A stretch of 64,000 nucleotides of DNA from Actinostola sp. cb2023 (lineage: Eukaryota; Cnidaria; Anthozoa; Actiniaria; Actinostolidae): the NCBI GenBank assembly GCA_033675265.1, contig JAUJYZ010000573.1, positions 42,194-106,193 of the forward strand, read 5' to 3'. Of the stretch, positions 31,053 to 43,208 are shown piece by piece (position 1 is the first letter of the stretch; each line of letters opens with the position of its first letter). Under the pieces are notes generated by a model that made no database searches, was not told the DNA's origin, and saw only the letters and a list, made by a program, of their open reading frames with translations. The position numbers and the translations under genes are program-made.

Positions 31053-32853
31053 GCAGCACAACGGACCGCGGTTTCACTGTGTTTAATACTCCTATCACCC
31101 CTCCCCGTACTATATCACTGTATCACAACGGACAGTGGTTTCACTGTGTTTAATACTCCTATCACCCCTCCCCGTACTATATCACTGCATCACAACGGAC
31201 AGTGGTTTCACTGTGTTTAATACTCATGTCACCCCTCCCCGTACTATATCACTGCATCACAACGGACAGCGGTTTCACTGTGTTTAATACTCCTATCACC
31301 CCTCCCCGTACTATATCACTGCATCACAACGGACTGCGGTTTCACTGTGTTTAATACTCCTATCATCACTCCCCGTACTATATCACTGCAGTACAACGGA
31401 CCGCGGTGTCACTGTGTTTAATACTCCTACCACCCCTCCCCGTACTATATCACTGCATCACAACGGACAGCGGTTTCACTGTGTTTAAAACTCCTACCAC
31501 CCCTCCCCATACTATATCACTGCAGCACAACGGACCGCGGATTCAGTGTGTTTAATTCTCCTATCACCCCTCCCCGTACTATATTACTGCATCACAACGG
31601 ACCGCGGTTTCACTGTGGTTAATACTGCTACCACCCCTCCCCGTACTTTATCACTGCATCACAACGGACAGCGGTTTCACTGTGTTTAAAACTCCTACCA
31701 CCCCTCCCCGTACTATATCACTGCAGCACAACGGACCGCGGATTCAGTGTGTTTAATTCTCCTATCACCCCTCCCCGTACTATATTACTGCATCACAACG
31801 GACCGCGGTTTCACTGTGGTTAATACTGCTACCACCCCTCCCCGTACTTTATCACTGCATCATAACGGACAGCGGTTTCACTGTGTTTAAAACTCCTACC
31901 ACCCCTCCCCGTACTATATCACTGCAGCACAACTGACCGCGGTTTCAGTGTGTTTACTACTCTTATCACCCCTCCCCGTACTATATCACTGCATCACAAC
32001 GGCCAGCGGTTTCACTGTGTTTAATCCTACTACCACCACTCCCCGTACTATATCACTGCATCATAACGGACAGCGGTTTCACTGTGTTTAAAACTCCTAC
32101 CACCCCTCCCCGTACTATATCACTGCAGTACAACTGACCGCGGTTTCAGTGATTTTAATACTCCTACCACCCCTCCCCGTACTATATCACTGCATCATAA
32201 CGGACAGCGGTTTCACTGTGTTTAAAACTCCTACCACCCCCTCCCCGTACTATATCACTGCAGCACAACGGACCGCGGTTTCACTGTGTTTAATACACCT
32301 ACCACCCCTCCCCGTACTATATCACTGCATCATAACGGACAGCGGTTTCACTGTGTTTAAAACTCCTACCACCCCTCCCCGTACTATATCACTGCAGCAC
32401 AACGGACCGCGGTTTCACTGTGTTTAATACTCTTATCACCCCTCCCCGTACTATGTCACTGCATCACAACGGACAGCGGTTTCACTGTGTTTAATACTCC
32501 TATCACCCCTCCCCGTACTATATCACTGCATCACAACGGACCGCAGTGTCACTGTGTTTAATACTCCTATCACCCCTCCCCGTATTATATCACTGCATCA
32601 CAACGGACCGCGGTTTCACTGTGTTTAATACTCCTATCACCCCTCGCCCTACTATATCACTGCAGCACAACGGACCGCGGTTTCACTGTGTTTAATATTC
32701 CTATCACCCCTCCCCGTACTATATCACTGCATCACAACGGACCGCGGTTTCACTGTGTTTAATACTCCTATCTCCCCTCCCACTACTATATCACTGCAGC
32801 ACAACGGACCGCGGTTTCACTGTGTTTAATATTCCTATCACCCCTCACCGTAC

Positions 32854-33016
32854 TATAGCGTGGTTCAGACGAGATAAACATAGAAATAAGCTTTCACACA
32901 TACGCATGCGCAGTAACGAGCTGCGAAATTGACACTTTGAAAATGGCGGCTTTCAACAGGCGAAGGACTCTTGTACTTTTATCACTTTTACTGCGTTATC
33001 ATATACCATACCAATG
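32854..33016 (+). promoter_or_regulatory. Promoter-like module 2 in satellite (left arm)
   Basis: Same module as at 30891, about 1.97 kb further in. The ATG in AAAATGGCGGC opens MAAFNRRRTLVLLSLLLRYH, which then runs into satellite. The Arg/Leu-rich N-terminus vaguely resembles the starts of HARBI1-type nucleases. That is a weak inference. Confidence 0.5.
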
Positions 33017-35291
33017 CAGCACAACGGACCGCGGTTTCACTGTGTTTAATACTCCTATCACCCCTCCCCGTACTATATATCACTGCATCACAACGGACAG
33101 CGGGTTCACTGTGTTTAATACTCCTATCATCACTCCCCGTACTATATCACTGCATCACAACGGACTGCGGCTTCACTGTGTTTAATACTCCTATCATCAC
33201 TCCCCGTACTATATCACTGCAGTACAACGGACCGCGGTTTCACTGTGTTTAATACTCCTATCATCACTCCCCGTACTATATCACTGCATCACAACGGACA
33301 GTGGTTTCACTGTGTTTAATACTCATGTCACCCCTCCCCGTACTATATCACTGCATCACAACGGACTGCGGTTTTCACTGTGTTTAATACTCCTATCATC
33401 ACTCCCCGTACTATATATATCACTGCAGTACAACGGACCGCGGTGTCACTGTGTTTAATACTCCTACCACCCCTCACCGTACTATATCACTGCATCACAA
33501 CGGACAGCGGTTTCACTGTGTTTAAAACTCCTACCACCCCTCCCCGTACTATATCACTGCAGCACAACGGACCGCGGATTCAGTGTGTTTAAATCTCCTA
33601 TCACCCCTCCCCGTAATATATTACTGCATCACAACGGACCGCGGTTTCACTGTGTTTAATACTGCTACCACCCCTCCCCGTACTTTATCACTGCATCATA
33701 ACGGACAGCGGTTTCACTGTGTTTAAAACTCCTACCACCCCTCCCCGTACTATATCACTGCAGCACAACTGACCGCGGTTTCAGTGTGTTTACTACTCTT
33801 ATCACTCCTCCCCGTACTATATCATCACTGCATCACAACGGCCAGCGGTTTCATTGTGTTTAATACTCCTACCACCCCTCCCAGTACTATATCACTGCAT
33901 CATAACGGACAGCGGTTTCACTGTGTTTAAAACTCCTACCACCCCTCCCCGTACTATATCACTGCAGCACAAATAACGGCGGTTTCAGTGTGTTTAATAC
34001 TCCTACCACCCCTCCCCGTACTATATCACTGCATCATAACGGACAGCGGTTTCACTGTGTTTAAAACTCCTACCACCCCTCCCCGTACTATATCACTGCA
34101 GCACAACGGACCGCGGTTTCACTGTGTTTAATACTCCTACCACCCCTCCCCGTACTATATCACTGCATCATAACGGACAGCGGTTTCACTGTGTTTAAAA
34201 CTCCTACCACCCCTCCCCTTACTATATCACTGCAGCACAACTGACCGCGGTTTCAGTGTGTTTAATACTCTTATCACCCCTCCCCGTACTATGTCACTGC
34301 ATCACAACGGACAGCGGTTTCACTGTGTTTAATACTCCTATCACCCCTCCCCGTACTATATCACTGCATCACAACGGACCGCAGTGTCACTGTGTTTAAT
34401 ACTCCTACTACCCCTCCCCGTACTATATCACTGCATCACAACGGACAGCGGTTTCGCTGTGTTTAAAACTCCTGCCACCCTTCCCCGTACTATATCACTG
34501 CAGCACAACGGACCGCGATTTCAGTGTGTTTAATACTCCTTCCACCGCTACCAGTACTATATCACTGCATCACAACGGACAGCTGTTTCACTGTGTTTAA
34601 TACTCCTATCACCCCTCCCCGTACTATATCACTGCATCACAACGGACAGCGGTTTCGCTGTGTTTAATACTCCTATCACCCCTCCCCGTACTATATCACT
34701 GCATCACAACGGACCGCGGTGTCACTGTGTTTAATATTCCTACCACCCCTCCCCGTACTATATCACTGCATCACAACGGACAGCGGTTTCACTGTGTTTA
34801 ATACTCCTATCACCCCTCCCCGTACTATATCACTGCATCACAACGGACCGCGGTGTCACTGTGTTTAATATTCCTACCACCCCTCCCCGTACTATATCAC
34901 TGCATCACAACGGACAGCGGTTTCACTGTGTTTAATACTCCTATCACCCCTCCCCGTACTATATCACTGCATCACAACGGACCGCGGTGTCACTGTGTTT
35001 AATATTCCTACCACCCCTCCCCGTACTATATCACTGCATCACAACGGACAGCGGTTTCACTGTGTTTAATACTCCTATCACCCATCCCCGTACTATATCA
35101 CTGCAGCACCGGACCGCGGTTTCACTGTGTTTAATACTCCTATCACCCCTCGCCCTACTATATCACTGCAGCACAACGGACCGCGGTTTCACTATGTTTA
35201 ATACTCCTATCTCCCCTCCCACTACTATATCACTGCAGCACAACGGACCGCGGTTTCACTGTGTTTAATATTCCTATCACCCCTCACCGTA

Positions 35292-35455
35292 CAATAGCGT
35301 GGTTCGGACGAGATAAACATAGAAATAAGCTTTCGCACATACGCATGCGCAGTAACGAGCTGCGAAATTGACACTTTGAAAATGGCGGCTTTCAACAGGC
35401 GAAGGACTCTTGTACTTTTATCGCTTTTACTGTGTTATCATATACCATACCAATG
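35292..35455 (+). promoter_or_regulatory. Promoter-like module 3 in satellite (left arm)
   Basis: Same module, about 2.43 kb after module 2. The ACGCATGCGCAGTAACGAGC and AAAATGGCGGCTTTCAACAG motifs are both intact. Confidence 0.5.
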
Positions 35456-37766
35456 CAGCACAACGGACCGCGGTTTCACTGTGTTTAATACTCCTATCAC
35501 CCCTCCCCGTACTATATCACTGCATCACAACGGACAGCGGGTTCACTGTGTTTAATACTCCTATCACCCCTCCCCGTACTATATCACTGCATCACAACGG
35601 ACTGCGGTTTCACTGTGTTTAATACTCCTATCATCACTCCCCGTACTATATCACTGCAGTACAACGGACCGCGGTGTCACTGTGTTTAATACTCCTACCA
35701 CCCCTCCCCGTACTATATCACTGCAGTACAACGGACAGCGGTTTCACTGTGTTTAAAACTCCTACCACCCCTCCCCGTACTATATCAATACAGCACAACG
35801 GACCGCGGATTCAGTGTGTTTAATTCTCTTATCACCCCTCCCCGTACTATATTACTGCATCACAACGGACCGCGGTTTCACTGTGTTTAATACTGCTACC
35901 ACCCCTCCCCGCACTTTATCACTGCATCATAACGGACAGCGGTTTCACTGTGTTTAAAACTCCTACCACCCCTCCCCGTACTATATCACTGCAGCACAAC
36001 TGACCGCGGTTTCAGTGTGTTTAATACTCTTATCACCCCTCCCCGTACTATGTCACTGCATCACAACGGACAGCGGTTTCACTGTGTTTAATACTCCTAT
36101 CACCCCTCCCCGTACTATATCACTGCATCACAACGGACCGCAGTGTCACTGTGTTTAATACTCCTACCACCCCTCCCCGTACTATATCACTGCATCACAA
36201 CGGACAGCGCTTTCGCTGTGTTTAAAATTCCTACCACCCTTCCCCGTACTATATCACTGCAGCACAACGGACCGCGATTTCAGTGTGTTTAATACCACCC
36301 CTCCTTCCACCGCTACCAGTACTATATCACTGCAGCACAACTGACCGCGGTTTCAGTGTGTTTACTACTCTTATCACCCCTCCCCGTACTATATCACTGC
36401 ATCACAACGGCCAGCGGTTTCACTGTGTTTAATACTCCTACCACCCCTCCCAGTACTATATCGCTGCATCATAACGGACAGCGGTTTCACTGTGTTTAAA
36501 ACTCCTACCACCCCTCCCCGTACTATATCACTGCAGCACAAATAACCGCGGTTTCAGTGTGTTTAATACTCCTACCACCCCTCCCCGTACTATATCACTG
36601 CATCATAACGGACAGCGGTTTCACTGTGTTTAAAACTCCTACCACCCCTCCCCGTACTATATCACTGCAGCACAACGGACCGCGGTTTCACTGTGTTTAA
36701 TACTCCTACCACCCCTCCCCGTACTATATCACTGCATCATAACGGACAGCGGTTTCACTGTGTTTTAAAACTCCTACCACCCCTCCCCGTACTATATCAC
36801 TGCAGCACAACTGACCGCGGTTTCAGTGTGTTTAATACTCTTATCACCCCTCCCCGTACTATGTCACTGCATCACAACGGACAGCGGTTTCACTGTGTTT
36901 AATACTCCTATCACCCCTCCCCGTACTATATCACTGCATCACAACGGACCGCAGTGTCACTGTGTTTAATACTCCTACCACCCCTCCCCGTACTATATCA
37001 CTGCATCACAACGGACAGCGGTTTCGCTGTGTTTAAAATTCCTACCACCCTTCCCCGTACTATATCACTGCAGCACAACGGACACCGCGATTTCAGTGTG
37101 TTTAATACTCCTTCCACCGCTCCCCGTACTATATCACTGCATCACAACGGACAGCTGTTTCACTGTGTTTAATACTCCTATCACCCCTCCCCGTACTATA
37201 TCACTGCATCACAACGGACAGCGGTTTCGCTGTGTTTAATACTCCTATCACCCCTCCCCGTACTATATCACTGCATCACAACGGACCGCGGTGTCACTGT
37301 GTTTAATATTCCTACCACCCCTCCCCGTACTATATCACTGCATCACAACGGACAGCGGTTTCACTGTGTTTAATACTCCTATCACCCCTCCCCGTACTAT
37401 ATCACTGCATCACAACGGACCGCGGTGTCACTGTGTTTTAATATTCCTACCACCCCTCCCCGTACTATATCACTGCATCACAACGGACAGCGGTTTCACT
37501 GTGTTTAATACTACACCTATCACCCATCCCCGTACTATATCACTGCAGCACCGGACCGCGGTTTCACTGTATTTTAATATTCCTATCACCCCTCCCCGTA
37601 CTATATCACTGCATCACAACGGACAGCGGTTTTCACTAGTGTTTAATACTCCTATCACCCCTCCCCTACTATATAGTCACCAGTTTTGCAGCACAACGGA
37701 CCCGGTTTCACTGTGTAAATAAAATTAAACTAATAATATGTAGTTAATATTTCACCCCTCACCGTA

Positions 37767-38022
37767 CTATAGCGCGTGGTTCACACTAACAAGATAAACA
37801 TCAGTCAAAAACAGAAATAAGCTTTCGCACATACGCACTAATGCGCAGTAAACGAGAGCTGCGAAATTAGGATCCAAAAAATAAGTACATCGATATTGGG
37901 TTTATGAAAATGGCGGCTTTCAACAGGCGACTTTTGTTGGCAAGGACTCCTGAACTTTTATCGCTATTATTATACCCATTAAAGGCCGAGTGTAAGGTAA
38001 TTATCATATACCATACCAATGC
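37767..38022 (+). promoter_or_regulatory. Promoter-like module 4, insertion-riddled (left arm)
   Basis: Same module, about 2.48 kb after module 3, but stretched to about 256 bp by many small insertions, such as ACGCACTAATGCGCAGTAAA and GGATCC-containing filler. The mirrored copy at 43044-43208 is clean, so these insertions look like local sequence error or a degraded fold-back joint. Confidence 0.5.
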
Positions 38023-38092
38023 ATCACAACGGACAGCGGGTTCACTGTGTTTAATATATCGTGAGATGTTCGCACTAACATAACGGCGGGGG

Positions 38093-38690
38093 CTTAAAAT
38101 ATTTGTGGTATACATGGTATGTTTCTTTAGGGCTGTCATCATTTGCTTTTCGATTTAATTAAAAATATACCGTGTGAAAATCTTTTCATGAACTCTCAAT
38201 TATAAGTACTACATTAGTTTTCATGACTCGACCCTGCCTTAATAATATAGATGGATACATTTCATAACGACAAAGAGTGATTCATAAAACTGGGGTATTT
38301 GACAACACTCTTTATTTCGATTGCTCACAGACGAAACTCTCGGTCCGTTTTGCATTCACCGTTCACTTGTTCTAGATATTCATCCAGATCATAGACCGTA
38401 TTCAATAGATAGATATTAGAAAGTATATCGATGATCGATGGACAGAGGGGTGCACCTTCGGAGCGCGGACCGCTGGATCCTCGAGGACAGCATTATTCCT
38501 GGAGTGTTGCTTAACATCCCTCCTATCTCAACAAGATCCTTAACTGGACTATAATTTATTATTTTTTCACTCGGTGTAGATACAGTTATCATGATGGGGA
38601 CAAAAAATTTTTTTTTTTCCATTTTAAAATAATTTGCTGGATCTTTAGATTAGTCGCTCCGGGTAAGTGCGGGATACGGTATTGTTTCGT
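38093..38690. other. Spacer, unique sequence, no gene
   Basis: No matching sequence is visible in the right arm or elsewhere in the window. No exon is supported. Confidence 0.4.
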
Positions 38691-39360
38691 TAGATAATAG
38701 ATAGATCGATAGGATATTAAAGATAGATAGTGATAGCTAGGCTATAGATAGATAGATACGATAGATAATGGCTAGGCTAGGATCGGTAGGGGGCATCGGT
38801 ATAGATACGGATGGTGATAAGAGATAGATAGCCCGATAGACAAGTCGGGTATAGATCAGCCTAGTAGACAGTTTTTGATAATCTAGGTAGATAGATACTG
38901 CCTAGATAGATAGATAGATATAGGCTACTGATCATAGTTGCTGGATTCTGCTCGATCGATAGATCACTCGCTAGATAGATAGTGCTCCTTGCTAGGTATG
39001 ATAGAGTCCGTAGCTCGCTCGATACGGTAAGTTAAGGTCGTGAAACCACTGGTATAGATAGATAGTCGTAACGCAGTCGCTATAATAGGTCGGTAAACCC
39101 TGATCATCAGATAGGACTACTAACTTCGCTGCAGCTCTGATATTGACTAGATAGATAGATAGGTTGTCCATAATCGATACGGGGAGATAGATAGCTAAAA
39201 CCGATAGATCGGTAGCTATTCGAGCTCCCCTCGATAGCTCCGATGATAGCCGCTAGTAGCTAGATAGCACCAATTATCAGATCGACTAGATAGTATAGCT
39301 AGCTAGATAGCTCGATAGATAGCTAGATAGATCGATCGATAGTATAGTCGCTCGATACGA
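38691..39360. repeat. Degenerate (GATA)n
   Basis: GATAGATAGATA runs are broken every few units by unrelated bases (TAGGCTAGGATCGG and similar). This is unlike the clean TATC array at 42.2 kb. Ageing of a microsatellite or base-calling error could explain it. Confidence 0.8.
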
Positions 39361-40660
39361 TAGATCGCTCGCGCTAGCTCGCTAGCTCGCTCGATCGCTC
39401 GCTCGCTCGATCGCTCGCTCGCTCGCTCGCTCGCTCGCTCGCTCGCGTCGCTCGCTCGCTCGCTCGCTCGCTCGATCGCTCGCTCGCTCGCTCGATAGCT
39501 CGATCGCTCGATCGCTGCTCGCTCAGCATCGATCGCTCGCTCGCTCGCTCGCTCGCTCGCTCGCTCGCTCGCTCGCTCGCTCGCTCGCTCGCTCGCTCGC
39601 TCGCTCGGTCGCTCGCTCGCTCGCTCGCTCGCTCGTTATCGCTCGCTGCTCCTCGCTCGCTCCCTCGCTCGCTCGCTCGCTCGCTCGCTCTCGCTCTTCG
39701 CTCGCTCGCTCGCTCGCTCGCTCGCTCGCTCGCTCGCTCGCTCGCTCTCTCGCTCGCTCGCTCGCTCGCTCGCTCGCTCGCTCGCTCGCTCGCTCCTCGC
39801 TAGCTCGCTCGCGCGCTCGCTCGCTCGCTCGCTCGCTCGCTCGCTCGCTCGCTCGCTCGCTCGCTCGCTCGCTCGCTCGCTCGCTCGCTCGCTCGCTCGC
39901 TCGCTCGCTCGCTCGCTCGCTCGCTCGCTCGCTCGCTCGCTCGCTCGCTCGCTCGCTCGCTCGCTCGCTCGCTCGCTCGCTCGCTCGCTCGCTCGCTAGC
40001 TCGCTCGCTCGCTCGCTCGCTCGCTCGCTCGCTCGCTCGCTCGCTCGCTCGCTCGCTCGCTCGCTACGCTCGCTCGCTCGCTCGCTCGCTCGCTCGCTCG
40101 CTCGCTCGCTCGCTCGCTCGCTCGCTCGCTCGCTCGCTCGCTCGCTCGCTCGCTCGCTCGCTCGCTCGCTCGCTCGCTCGCTCGCTCGCTCGCTCGCTCG
40201 CTCGCTCGCTCGCTCGCTCGCTCGCTCGCTCGACTCGCTCGCTCGCTCGCTCGCTCGCTCGCTCGCTCGCTCGAGCTCGCTCTGCTCGATCGCTCGCTCG
40301 CTCGCTCGCTCGCTCGCTCGCTCGCTCGCTCGCTCCTCGCTCGCTCGCTCGGTCGCTCGCTCGCTCGCTCGCTCGCTCGCTCGCTCGCTCGCTCGCTCGC
40401 TCGCTCGCTCGCTCGCTAGCTCGCTCGCTCGCTCGCTCGCTAGCTCGCTCGCTCGCTCGCTCGCTCGCCTCGCTCGCTCGCTCTCTCGCTCGATCGCTCG
40501 CTCGCTCGCTCGCTCGCTCGCTCGCTCGCTCGCTCGCTCGCTCGCTCGCCTCGCCTCGCTCGCTCGCTCGCTCGGCTCGCTCGAATCGCTCGCTCGCTCG
40601 AGCTCGCTCGCCTCGCTCGCTCGCTCGCTCGGCTCTGCACTCGCTCGCTCGCTCGCTCGC
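39361..40660. repeat. (CTCG)n tetranucleotide array, about 1.3 kb
   Basis: Nearly pure CTCG repeats in one strand sense lie at the apex, with occasional one-base defects. The unit is CpG-containing and GC-rich against an AT-rich background. Minus-strand RASE-type open frames are repeat artefacts. Confidence 0.95.
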
Positions 40661-41150
40661 TACTATTCAGCGGTGTGTGACCCAGAAAAGCAGTGTATAT
40701 GGGCTTATACAGGGGAGAAAAACATTACACATGTACAAATTTAATTAGGATATTCTAAACACAGTGAAACCGCAGGTCCGTATTGTGGCGCTGTGAGAAT
40801 TGCATGAGTCGGATTTAGTCTGACATGAATGCTTCCTTGCTCGCTCGCCTTCTCGCTCGCTGCGTTCAGCAAAAAATACTTCATTAGACGTAGCCGTTGG
40901 CGGACAGTCTGGAATTCCAAAGGATCGTCTCAGTCTAGCAGAGGGTTTTGTATTACACTGGCCTGCCACTAATGGGTACTTTGAGCGATAAAACAATTCG
41001 CTGTCCGTAATGTCTGCAGTGATATAATTAGTACGGGGAGGGCCAAAGTGGAATATTAAACTGTAGTATCATAGTAAAGTAGGTCCCCCTATTATGTTAG
41101 CAGGGATATAGGCCCCTAAAGCCATTAAACTGAAATTACATCGATGACAC
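40661..41150. other. Spacer, mixed sequence with satellite scrap
   Basis: Single satellite-like fragments (AAACACAGTGAAACCGCAGG near 40757; GATATAATTAGTACGGGGAG near 41020) are embedded in non-repeat sequence. No gene is supported. Confidence 0.5.
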
Positions 41151-41718
41151 TCAATACAGTTTATCCTCTATCTATCCTCTATCTATCTATCCTCGTTATT
41201 ATCTATCTATCTATCGGGGATCTATCAGTAACGTTAATATTGTGATAAATTCTATCTAGCTCGAATCTATTCTATCCGTTGTCTATCTATCCAGTGATAT
41301 CTATCTATTCTAATCCCTCTATAGGTCTCTATCTAATCTATTACTTTTGAACCTACCTATCTATCTATTACTAATCTATCGAAGGCAGTGACATCTACCT
41401 ACCTACATCTATCTATCTAAGTCGATCTATCTATCTATCTATCTATCTATCTAGAATCTACCCTGTTATCACTAAACCCATTATCTATCTATCTTCTATC
41501 CATCTACCGTGCCTATACCTATATCTATCTATCTATTTTTATCTTGACATCTAATCTATCTGTTTCTATCTTATCTACGTTTACTCTCTACCTGACCTAC
41601 CTATCTTATCTATCTTTTATCTTATCTATCTATCTATCTATCTCATCATCCTATCTCGTTCTGTATATATCGGCCATCTCATATACTATCTATCTGGTCT
41701 GTCTGTCTTCTATTTATC
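41151..41718. repeat. Degenerate (CTAT)n
   Basis: CTATCTATCTAT runs are interrupted by unrelated bases. It is the strand complement of the degraded GATA array at 38.69-39.36 kb. Confidence 0.8.
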
Positions 41719-42142
41719 TATTAAACACAGTGAAACCGCGGTCCGTTGTGCTGCAGTGATATAGTACTGGGAGAGGGATGATAGGAGTATTAAACACAGT
41801 GAAACCGCTGTGTCCGTTGTGCTGCAGTGACACATACTACATAGTACGGTGAGGGGTGATAGGAGTATCAAACACAGTGAAACCGTGCTCGGTTGTGATG
41901 CAGTGATATAGTACGGTGAGGGGTGATAGGAGTATTAAACACAGTGAAACCACTATACGTTGTACCGCAGTGACATAGTATGGAGAGGGATGATAGGAGT
42001 ATTAAAACACAGTGAAACCGCGGTCCCCTTGTGCTGCAGTGGTATAATACGGGGAGGGGTGATAGGAGTATTAAACACAGTGAAACCGCTGTCCGTTGTG
42101 ATGCAGTGACATAGTACGGGGAGGGGTGATAGGAGTATTATT
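41719..42142 (-). repeat. 67-bp satellite fragment in spacer (about 6 units)
   Basis: TTAAACACAGTGAAACCGCG and GATATAGTACGGGGAGGGGT units are in the same orientation as the right arm. They carry more single-base defects than the right-arm array. Confidence 0.9.
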
Positions 42143-42208
42143 TTAGGTGTCACCCCCTATTAGTAGAGTGATTTTCCCCTCAGCTATTAAATTTGACACA
42201 TCAATACA

Positions 42209-42218
42209 GTTTATCTAA

Positions 42219-42302
<84 letters not shown>

Positions 42303-42303
42303 A

Positions 42304-42390
<87 letters not shown>

Positions 42391-42395
42391 GTATG

Positions 42396-42430
<35 letters not shown>

Positions 42431-42447
42431 GTATCTATCTATCTATG

Positions 42448-42509
<62 letters not shown>

Positions 42510-42785
42510 CCTACCTACCTACCTACCTACCTACCTACCTACCTACCTACCTACCTACCTATCTACCTACCTACCTACCTACCTACCTACCTACCTACCT
42601 TACCTACCTACCTATCTATCTATCTATCTATCGATCTATCTATCTATCTATCTATCTATCTACCTATCTATCTATCTATCTATCTATTCATCCATCCATC
42701 CATCCATCCATCCATCCATCCATCCATTCATCCATCCATCTATGTATCTATCTATCTATCTCTCTATCTATCTCTCTATCTATCG

Positions 42786-42879
<94 letters not shown>

Positions 42880-42881
42880 AT
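42209..42881. repeat. (CTAT)n array with CTAC, CATC and CTGT blocks
   Basis: A clean run of CTAT is followed by a block of CTAC (about 42507-42612), CTAT, a CATC block (about 42687-42740), CTAT and a CTGT block (about 42836-42870). Long YLSI-type open frames arise from the 4-bp period and are not genes. Confidence 0.97.
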
Positions 42882-43043
42882 GAGATCTGATCACACAAAA
42901 AGGAGTTTCGTTGTTAGACCCCTTTGATAAATTCGATTCATGAAATATTTGATAAATTGGAAGCCACACCCAAATGATTTAAGCCCCCTTTTGTGCGAAC
43001 ATCTCTCATATATTAAACACAGTGAAACCGCTGTCCGTTGTGA

Positions 43044-43208
43044 TGCATTGGTATGGTATATGATAACGCAATAAAAGCGATAAAAGTTCAAGAGTCCTTC
43101 GCCTGTTGAAAGCCGCCATTTTCAAAGTGTCAATTTCGCAGCTCGTTACTGCGCATGCGTATGTGCGAAAGCTTATTTCTATGTTTATCTCATGTGAACC
43201 ACGCTATA
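43044..43208 (-). promoter_or_regulatory. Promoter-like module, innermost right-arm copy
   Basis: Clean mirror of the degraded 37767-38022 copy. The NRF1-like GCGCATGCGTATG and YY1-like GCCGCCATTTTC are intact. Confidence 0.5.

Larger units (their letters stand above)
28890..37720 (+). repeat. 67-bp satellite array, left arm (about 130 units)
   Basis: The unit runs TTTCACTGTGTTTAATACTC, CTATCACCCCTCCCCGTAC, TATATCACTGCATCACAACG, GACCGCGG. Units start, for example, at 28981 and 29048. Variants alternate at ATC/AGC/AGT after CTGC, ACC/ACA after GG, and TATC/TACC. Higher-order blocks of about 2.0-2.5 kb are set off by a different module (see 30891, 32854, 35292, 37767). Since 67 leaves remainder 1 on division by 3, each frame reads through about 200 bp. 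The open frames are not genes. Confidence 0.97.
16974..38092 (+). repeat. Left arm of a giant inverted repeat (at least 21.1 kb)
   Basis: This arm matches the reverse complement of 42968-64000 throughout. The sum of paired coordinates is about 80936 for 22.6-28 kb, 80979 for 20.3-22.4 kb and 80968-80975 for 17-20 kb, and the changes mark indels between arms. All mobile elements, the satellite array and its interruptions are mirrored. Position 16974 pairs with the last base of the window, so the true outer limit is unknown. Confidence 0.97.
38093..42967. other. Spacer (apex) of the giant inverted repeat
   Basis: Clear arm homology ends at about 38092 and 42968, next to CGGGGGCTTAAA and TTTAAGCCCCC. 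The 4.9-kb spacer is mostly tetranucleotide repeats with a piece of right-arm-oriented 67-bp satellite. The two halves mirror only loosely: GATA-type on the left, TATC-type on the right. Confidence 0.8.

Noticed and set aside
29168..37722. Many ORFs of 70-143 aa with repeated HNGPRFHCV/TPPRTISL-type peptides (and their mirrors at 43.2-51.8 kb)
   Set aside because: They are translations of the 67-bp satellite in cycling frames. The length is set by unit period and chance loss of stops, and there is no domain or codon bias.
40440..40640. RASE-rich minus-strand ORF
   Set aside because: Translation of the (CTCG)n array.
42193..42927. 244-aa and similar YLSI-rich ORFs
   Set aside because: Pure consequence of the CTAT tetranucleotide array, which is open in all forward frames.
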